Assembly (NCBI RefSeq): GCF_014681765.1
Contig: NZ_CP061502.1
Location: forward strand, 310,001-374,000
From: Roseicitreum antarcticum
GTDB taxonomy: Bacteria > Pseudomonadota > Alphaproteobacteria > Rhodobacterales > Rhodobacteraceae
Direction: 5' to 3'
Length of the DNA stretch: 64,000 bases
Shown: positions 58,962 to 64,000 of the stretch, in pieces
Numbering within the stretch: the stretch's first letter is position 1
How the letters are laid out: every line of letters begins with the position of its first letter
Notes under the pieces: model-generated
Told to the model about the DNA's origin: nothing
Databases searched by the model: none
Seen by the model: the letters and a program-made list of their open reading frames with translations, nothing else
Program-made: the position numbers and the translations under genes

Positions 58962-58997
58962 GGGCCCGAACCTTGGCGGGGTTCGGGCCCGTTTTTT
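58962..58997 (+). terminator. Intrinsic terminator or attenuator between dctP and dctQ
   Basis: GGGCCCGAACC and GGTTCGGGCCC form an 11-bp stem with a 7-nt loop, then G and six T residues. It starts 10 nt after the dctP stop, although dctQ follows only 50 nt later. Most transcripts may stop here, giving excess receptor over permease. Confidence 0.88.
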
Positions 58998-59047
58998 GTT
59001 TTATGCCCCCATGCGCCGATCAGAAACATCATCTAAGGGATCACGAT

Positions 59048-59533
59048 ATGACGAAGTTTTACATACAGACCGTCGAAGCGCTGATTATCCTTGGGCTGTG
59101 CGTCATGGTCGGCCTGACGTTCACCTCGGCGATGATGCGTTTCATCCCCGGCGTGGGCGGAATTTTCTGGGCTGAGGAGATCACCCGCTATGTCAGCATC
59201 TGGGTGGTGTTTCTGGCCGCTGGTGTGGGCATGCGTTTTGGTGTGCATCTGAGCGTGGATATGCTGGCGCTCGCCGTGCCCGAGGGGCTGCGCCGCGCGC
59301 TGTTCATCTTCGCCTACATCATGTCGATCCTGTTTCAGGGCGTGCTGGTCTACTATGGAACACAGCTGGCGATTTCGAATTACGCACAGCAATCAGCGTC
59401 TTTGCAGATACCCATGACATATGCTTACGCCGCCATTCCGGTTGGTGCGTTCATCATGCTGTGTGAGACCTTGCGCCTGATTTATCTGGAACTAACCGGC
59501 CATTCGACCGCAGCTCAGCCACAGGCTGACTGA
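59048..59533 (+). CDS. dctQ: TRAP transporter small permease (DctQ)
   Basis: A 161-aa membrane protein with four helices (ALIILGLCVMVGLTFTSAMM, ITRYVSIWVVFLAAGVGMRF, ALFIFAYIMSILFQGVLVYYG and YAYAAIPVGAFIMLCETLRL). WAEEITRYVSIWVVFLAAGVGMRFGVHLSVDML is the conserved DctQ core, quoted here by the short EEITRYVSIW near residue 44. It connects the receptor with DctM. An AAGGGA site precedes the ATG at 59048. Confidence 0.9.
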   Translation: MTKFYIQTVEALIILGLCVMVGLTFTSAMMRFIPGVGGIFWAEEITRYVSIWVVFLAAGVGMRFGVHLSVDMLALAVPEGLRRALFIFAYIMSILFQGVLVYYGTQLAISNYAQQSASLQIPMTYAYAAIPVGAFIMLCETLRLIYLELTGHSTAAQPQAD

Positions 59534-59569
59534 CAGAAACTCACCCTATACCACAAGGTCAGAAGTCAA

Positions 59570-60856
59570 ATGATCGGCATACTCTTCAGCTCCTTCCTGA
59601 TTCTGCTTGTCCTGGGCGTGCCGATTGCCTTCGCTATCGGTCTCGGCGCCTTGGTCCCGATAATCTTGCAGGGCAACATTCCACTAAGCCTTGTCGTCAG
59701 CCGCATGTTCGGCGGCATCGATTCTTTCCCGCTGATGGCCATTCCGTTCTTCGTACTAACGGGCACTTTGGCAGGGGCCTGCAAGCTGACCGACCGGATC
59801 GCTGCGCTTGCAGCCTTCATGGTCGGGAATCTGCGGGCGGGCCTGGCCCATGTGAACATTGTGGCCTCGATGCTTTTTGGTGGCGTCACAGGGTCGGCTG
59901 TGGCCGATGCTGCGGCGACCGGGTCGATGATGATCCCCGCGATGCGGTCCCAAGGTTACCCCGCAGCGTATTCCGCCGCAGTAACAGCCGCTTCGTCCGT
60001 GATTGGATCAATCATCCCGCCCAGCACGATGATGATCATATATGGGTTCCTCACCGGGGTTTCGACCGGGCGGATGTTCGTGGGTGCAATCATTCCCGGT
60101 ATCATGGTCGGATTGGCGCTGATGCTGGTCGCACATTTTCAGGCCATTCGGCTGGGGATCGGCTATGACGCCAACGCGAAACCCCGCACATTGAGTGGCT
60201 TTTGGCTGATCTTGAAAGATTCTGGACCGGCAATGGTGGTGCCCGTCATCATCATCGGCGGGATCGTCGGCGGGTTCTTCACCCCAACCGAAGCGGGCGT
60301 GGTTGCCGTTGTCACCATTCTGGTGTTGGGCAGCATTTATTATCGCAGTTTTACCTGGGCACGTCTGCGCGCGGCATTCATGACCGCAGGGTACACCACG
60401 GCGATGGTGATGATGATCCTTGCTGCATCGACGGTATTCGCCAACCTTCTGACCCGTGCACGATTTCAGTCAACCCTGATCGACATGCTTTCGACGGTCA
60501 GCTCCGTGCCTGAAATCCAGATGCTGCTTGTCATCGCACTCTTGCTGTTCCTGACCTTGTTCATTGACGCAACTGCCGTGCTGATCATGTTCGCAGCACC
60601 TTTGGCGGCTGTCTTTTCAACGCTGGGCTATGATCCGGTGCATTCGGGTATCGTGGTTGTCGTGGCCTGCCTGATCGGTGGGGTGACCCCGCCCGTTGGC
60701 ACCCTTTTGTTCATTGCCGCAGGAATTGCGAGGATATCCGTCGGTGCAGCATCCCGCGCCATTCTGCCATTCGTTTTGGCACTTATAGCGGTGACACTGA
60801 TCATCCTGTTCATTCCACCGCTTGCGACGTGGCTGCCCTCAATTGCCTTCGACTGA
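59570..60856 (+). CDS. dctM: TRAP transporter large permease (DctM)
   Basis: A 428-aa membrane protein with about twelve hydrophobic segments. DctM hallmarks: FPLMAIPFFVLTGTLAGACKLTDRI near residue 51, FGGVTGSAVADAAATGSMMIPAMRSQGYPAAYSAAVTA near 105 (core GGVTGSAVADAAATG), IIPPSTMMIIYG near 147, and the C-terminal LFIDATAVLIMFAAPLAA and GGVTPPVGTLLFIAAGIA. It is the transport channel driven by an ion gradient. It lies 36 bp after dctQ. Confidence 0.93.
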   Translation: MIGILFSSFLILLVLGVPIAFAIGLGALVPIILQGNIPLSLVVSRMFGGIDSFPLMAIPFFVLTGTLAGACKLTDRIAALAAFMVGNLRAGLAHVNIVASMLFGGVTGSAVADAAATGSMMIPAMRSQGYPAAYSAAVTAASSVIGSIIPPSTMMIIYGFLTGVSTGRMFVGAIIPGIMVGLALMLVAHFQAIRLGIGYDANAKPRTLSGFWLILKDSGPAMVVPVIIIGGIVGGFFTPTEAGVVAVVTILVLGSIYYRSFTWARLRAAFMTAGYTTAMVMMILAASTVFANLLTRARFQSTLIDMLSTVSSVPEIQMLLVIALLLFLTLFIDATAVLIMFAAPLAAVFSTLGYDPVHSGIVVVVACLIGGVTPPVGTLLFIAAGIARISVGAASRAILPFVLALIAVTLIILFIPPLATWLPSIAFD

Positions 60857-60912
60857 ATGAAAAATCAGGGCGCGGTAGTCACATGACCCGGCCCTGAGAA
60901 AGGAATACCATC

Positions 60913-61827
60913 GTGACCATCCGGTTTGCCGTTTGCGGAACTGCCTTCTGGGCTGAGCAGGTTCACTTGCCGGGCCTGATGGCCCACAGCGATCTGACGG
61001 TTGCAGGCGTTTGGGGCAGGACCCCTGAACGTACGAGGGCGCTGGCCGATCCCTTGGGGATCACCGCCTTTGACAGCTTCGACTCGATGCTTGACGCCGT
61101 CGACGCAGTGTCCTTTGCCGTGCCACCGTCAGTCCAGGCCGAACTTGCGCCCATCGCCATCGCGCGCGGAAAGCATGTGATACTGGAAAAGCCGCTGGGC
61201 CCAACCATCGATGGCGCACTGACGATTCTGCGCGGTTTGGCGGAAAACAAGGTGGCGGGCCTGTGCTTCCTGACCCGCATGTTTGTCGACGAGATGGATG
61301 CCTTCGTTTCCGAAGCCCGCGCGATCAATCCGCGCGAAGGCTTTGCGACATTCCGGTCTGGCGCGTTGCTGGACGGGCCTTACGCAGGTTCGGCATGGCG
61401 ACAGGAAGAGCATGGCGCATTGTGGGATGCGGCGCCGCATGGGTTATCCGTCCTTGTTTCAGTGTTGGGGCCCATTGCGGAAATCGCCGCGTCGCTCGGG
61501 GACGACGGGACCTATGAATTTACCTGCCGTCACGTCAATGGCGGGCAGTCCAGCTTTGGCCTGAACCTGCGGGACGCATCGGTGAAGCTGGCCGAAAGCT
61601 ATCGTTTCCAGAATGGAAAGACGGTTGAGCTGCCAAGTCTGCCGTACAATCGGAAAGAGACCTTCAGGAAAGCGGCAGATGTGCTTTTGCAGGAGATCTC
61701 GGGCAGATCTGACGGGAAAAGTGCGCAGCTTGATCTGGCGTTGCATCTGGTCTGTGTCGCCACGGCGGCGCAGCAAAGCCTTTCATCTGCGGACGCCTTC
61801 GTTCGGGTTCAGACACCCAAACCCTAG
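60913..61827 (+). CDS. Gfo/Idh/MocA-family oxidoreductase
   Basis: A 304-aa oxidoreductase starting with GTG (AAAGGAAT site). The N-terminal Rossmann fold reads FAVCGTAFWAEQVHLPGL, an unusual form lacking the classic GxGxxG. The lysine motif is in VILEKPLGPTIDGAL near residue 89. The C-terminal domain contains FATFRSGALLDGPYAGSAWRQEEHGALWDAAPHGLSVL near 148-180 (probable catalytic His in PHGLSVL). It probably oxidises or reduces a sugar or sugar acid from the imported substrate. The loss of the third glycine in the nucleotide motif is odd and may alter cofactor preference. Confidence 0.83.
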   Translation: MTIRFAVCGTAFWAEQVHLPGLMAHSDLTVAGVWGRTPERTRALADPLGITAFDSFDSMLDAVDAVSFAVPPSVQAELAPIAIARGKHVILEKPLGPTIDGALTILRGLAENKVAGLCFLTRMFVDEMDAFVSEARAINPREGFATFRSGALLDGPYAGSAWRQEEHGALWDAAPHGLSVLVSVLGPIAEIAASLGDDGTYEFTCRHVNGGQSSFGLNLRDASVKLAESYRFQNGKTVELPSLPYNRKETFRKAADVLLQEISGRSDGKSAQLDLALHLVCVATAAQQSLSSADAFVRVQTPKP

Positions 61828-61866
61828 CCTCCCGCCTTCCCCTGAAACATGTGAACGGAGGGCACT

Positions 61867-63240
61867 ATGCCTGAGACGCTGAACCATGGCCGGGCACTCG
61901 CCCGGCACGCCGCCACTTGGCAAGACCGCGAGATCCCGGCGGATGTCGCGCTCAAGACGCGGCTTCATGTAATCGACACGCTGAGCGCCATTGTATCAGG
62001 CGCGACACTGGAAGCAGGTCGCGCGGGACAAGCATATGTTGCGGGGCTTGGTGGCAGGGGTTCGGCATCGGTATTGGGAACAGCGTTGCGGGTGCCGCTG
62101 ATCGAGGCCGCCCTCGCCAATGGCATGGCAGCGCATGCCGATGAATCTGACGATTCGCACGAGACCAGCCAGACCCATCCCGGTTGCGGCGTTCTGCCCG
62201 CAGCACTAAGCGTCGCGGAAGAGGTCGGTGCCTCGGGCGAGGCATTCTTGCGCGCAGTCAACCTGGGATACGAGATGACCATTCGCTTTGGTGAAGCCAT
62301 GGCGCCCGCCATGAGCTTTGCCCGGTCTTCGCTGTCTTGTCACGCCTGGGGGCCGTTATTTGGCGCGGGCTTTGCTGCCGGGAACTTGATGAAGTTTGAC
62401 GAAGACCAGTATCTGGTGCTGCTGAACTATCTGGTGCAGGAGGCGTCCGGCCTGACGACATGGCGGCTGGACCGCGCGCACACGCTGAAAAGTTACGTGT
62501 TCGCAGGGATGCCCGCAAGCAATGCCGTCAAGGTGGCGGCACTGGTCCGGGCAGGTTTCACCGGCGCAGGCGATGTCCTGAGCCCTGCAGACCGGAATTT
62601 TTTCGACGCAATGCCCGCGGATATGCAACCCGCTGCCCTGTATCGGGGGTTGGGACGTGACTTTCGCATCCTAGAGACCGACATCAAGAAATACAGCGTA
62701 GGCTTTCCCATTGCTGCCCCGATTTCAGCGCTGGAAGACATTCTGGCGCGAGCCAACCCGCAGCCTGACGCGATCACAGCGGTGCGCATCCGCTATGCGC
62801 AGGATTGGTACAAGGTGATTGGCGATGAAAATGGCATGCCGGACCTGAACCTGCGCTACTGTTTGGCCGTCACGATCCTGGACAATGGCTTGTCATTCGC
62901 CGCGTCACATGACGAGTCCCGGATGAAAGCCCCGGACGTCAAGAGCCTCGGCCAGAAAATCACCTTCCTGCCGCCTGATGCGGATCAGGACCGTTTCGAA
63001 GCGCGTGTGGAGGTCGACACGCCAGCGGGGACCCTAACGGCACGGCAGGGATTGCATGTGCTGGGTCGCAAAGACAATCCAATGAGCGCCTTGCAAATCG
63101 AAGCTAAAGCCCTTGAGTTATTTGAGATGGCGCTGTCACCCGCCCAGGCCCGTGTTCTTGTCACGCGCTGTCATGAGCTGCCCGATGCCCCAAATATCCA
63201 CCAGCTTATCGCCGCAACGATCCCAGACAGCGCCCGGTAA
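61867..63240 (+). CDS. MmgE/PrpD family protein
   Basis: A 457-aa member of the MmgE/PrpD family (2-methylcitrate dehydratase, cis-aconitate decarboxylase, iminodisuccinate epimerase). The N-terminal helical domain shows VIDTLSAIVSGATLEAGRA near residue 37, VLGTALRVPLIEAALANGMAAHADESDDSHETSQTHPGCGVLPAAL near 75-115 (core AHADESDDSHETSQTHPG) and SCHAWGPLFGAGFAAG near 158. The C-terminal domain contains KKYSVGFPIAAPISALEDIL near 276. It acts on a hydroxy- or dicarboxylic acid, and the exact reaction is not predictable. It is last in the TRAP operon and converges on the LacI gene 5 bp away. Confidence 0.85.
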   Translation: MPETLNHGRALARHAATWQDREIPADVALKTRLHVIDTLSAIVSGATLEAGRAGQAYVAGLGGRGSASVLGTALRVPLIEAALANGMAAHADESDDSHETSQTHPGCGVLPAALSVAEEVGASGEAFLRAVNLGYEMTIRFGEAMAPAMSFARSSLSCHAWGPLFGAGFAAGNLMKFDEDQYLVLLNYLVQEASGLTTWRLDRAHTLKSYVFAGMPASNAVKVAALVRAGFTGAGDVLSPADRNFFDAMPADMQPAALYRGLGRDFRILETDIKKYSVGFPIAAPISALEDILARANPQPDAITAVRIRYAQDWYKVIGDENGMPDLNLRYCLAVTILDNGLSFAASHDESRMKAPDVKSLGQKITFLPPDADQDRFEARVEVDTPAGTLTARQGLHVLGRKDNPMSALQIEAKALELFEMALSPAQARVLVTRCHELPDAPNIHQLIAATIPDSAR

Positions 63241-63245
63241 CACCC

Positions 63246-64000
63246 CTATACCTTGGGCGCGGCGGTGGACTTGCGGATGATAAGTTGCGCATCCAGCCGG
63301 ATTGGCAAGGCCGCTTCGCCACCGTCGAGGGCAGAAATGACATAATCCGCGATTGTCTTGCCCATCCTTGCCGCCGGAACGTGGACGGTAGTCAGGGGCG
63401 GGTCGATATGAGATGCCAGTTCGTTGTCGTCAAAGCCTGAAACACTGATATCGTCGGGGACGCAGAGTCCGCGTGCGCGTGCCTCTATCAGTGCGCCGGA
63501 CGCAAGGTAGTCATTGGTGCAGACCACGGCAGTGGGGCGCGCGTCCTGTTCAAGGATCGCACGCATTCCCTCACGGCCGCAAGCAATGGTCCATTGCGGC
63601 ACCACACGAAAATGCTGTGGCCGCACGGCTATGCCTTCGCGGGCCAAGGTGTCGCGGATCGCATTGATCCGCAGCCGGATACGATCATTGTGATCGAAAT
63701 TGGCGGCGATGACCCCGAAGGATTGATGGCCCAGATCCAAGAGGTACTTCACCATCTTGGACATCTCGTCGTAATTGTCGATGCCGATACAGTTGGTGCG
63801 CTCACCCGCGCCCGTGGTATAAGCGATGACATGGAAGATGCTCCGCTGCTCCAGCATCTCGAACAATTCGGGGGGGTGATCTTCGCCCATCAGAACCAGG
63901 CACTCCACACCGTTCTGGATCATCTTGGAGACTTGCACGATCGTGCGATCGCGCGACGCATCTGGACGGCCCAGCAACAAGGTATATCCGGCATCCCCCA
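63246..64000 (-). CDS. LacI-family transcriptional regulator, C-terminal part
   Basis: The 3' part of a gene that runs off the right edge. About 251 residues of the effector-binding domain are visible: GYTLLLGRPDASRDRTIVQ, VECLVLMGEDHPPELFEML, IGIDNYDEMSKMVKYLLDLGHQSFGVI, TAVVCTNDYLASGALIEARARGLCVPDDISVSGFDDNELASHIDPPLTTVHVPA (core FDDNELASHIDPPLTTV) and RLDAQLIIRKSTA. The N-terminal helix-turn-helix lies outside the window. An in-frame TTG at 63980 is not the true start, since coding continues upstream. It probably represses dctPQM and the dehydratase gene through the TGTAAGCG sites. Confidence 0.88.
   Translation of the reverse strand, partial: GDAGYTLLLGRPDASRDRTIVQVSKMIQNGVECLVLMGEDHPPELFEMLEQRSIFHVIAYTTGAGERTNCIGIDNYDEMSKMVKYLLDLGHQSFGVIAANFDHNDRIRLRINAIRDTLAREGIAVRPQHFRVVPQWTIACGREGMRAILEQDARPTAVVCTNDYLASGALIEARARGLCVPDDISVSGFDDNELASHIDPPLTTVHVPAARMGKTIADYVISALDGGEAALPIRLDAQLIIRKSTAAPKV

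Noticed and set aside
1-64000. CRISPR array, prophage, integron, toxin-antitoxin or IS element
   Set aside because: No regularly spaced direct repeats, no phage structural or integrase genes, no transposase and no paired small toxin/antitoxin frames were seen.
1-64000. tRNA or rRNA genes
   Set aside because: I looked for tRNA-like GGTTCGA...CCA regions and conserved rRNA segments and found none that fold convincingly.

Overview
The window is GC-rich and gene-dense, with high coding density, many 4-bp ATGA start/stop overlaps, TRAP and ABC uptake systems, ChvE/GguAB-type sugar transport and a fused SecDF. Together these point to an alphaproteobacterium, most likely a Rhodobacterales (Roseobacter/Paracoccaceae-type) heterotroph. 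This taxonomic call is inference from gene content. I found no rRNA, tRNA, CRISPR array or intact insertion sequence.

Layout. (1) 1-1321, minus: ytfQ and the start of its ATPase ytfR (galactofuranose-type sugar ABC uptake). (2) 1465-5329, minus: Ca2+/Na+ antiporter, a small Pro-rich protein and a single-chain SecDF. (3) 5637-13721, minus: XRE regulator, TRAP transporter, then a tightly coupled chain of PyrK-like and PyrD (class 1B) subunits, an M20 carbamoylase, PyrE and an unknown 108-aa protein. I read this as an orotate (or dihydroorotate/carbamoyl-aspartate) uptake and utilisation unit. (4) 14395-29626, mostly plus: SDR, branched-chain-type ABC transporter, Zn-ADH, alpha/beta hydrolase, two-component flavin hydroxylase, GMC oxidoreductase, intradiol (hydroxyquinol-like) dioxygenase, tautomerase-like protein, LysR regulator and a TfdB-like phenol hydroxylase. 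It looks like a catabolic block for a phenolic/resorcinolic compound. (5) 29739-39961, minus except the divergent LysR: chvE-gguA-gguB plus L-arabinose dehydrogenase, L-arabonate dehydratase, 2-keto-3-deoxyarabonate dehydratase and ketoglutarate-semialdehyde dehydrogenase, i.e. the oxidative non-phosphorylating L-arabinose pathway. gguA is split by a frameshift at a C8(GC)5 tract.

(6) 40013-44878, minus: BMP-family (nucleoside/purine-like) ABC transporter, followed by a 5-formyl-THF cyclo-ligase-like gene and a LysR gene. (7) 47194-54824, plus: a TPP riboswitch controlling thiD-thiO-thiS-thiG-thiE-thiF-thiY-tenA-thiZ-thiX. This makes the thiazole moiety and salvages pyrimidine precursors; no thiC is present here. 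(8) 54920-55540, minus: small outer-membrane beta-barrel protein, then about 630 bp without a recognisable gene. (9) 56171-64000: an enolase-superfamily dehydratase divergent from a TRAP transporter, Gfo/Idh/MocA oxidoreductase and MmgE/PrpD protein, with a LacI-family regulator and LacI-type operators in the divergent promoter region. It is probably a sugar-acid or hydroxy-acid utilisation locus.

A theme running through the window is one transporter plus its catabolic enzymes plus a local regulator, repeated about five times. In five of the transporters the binding-protein gene is followed by a GC-rich stem-loop before the membrane or ATPase genes, which would let the binding protein be made in excess.
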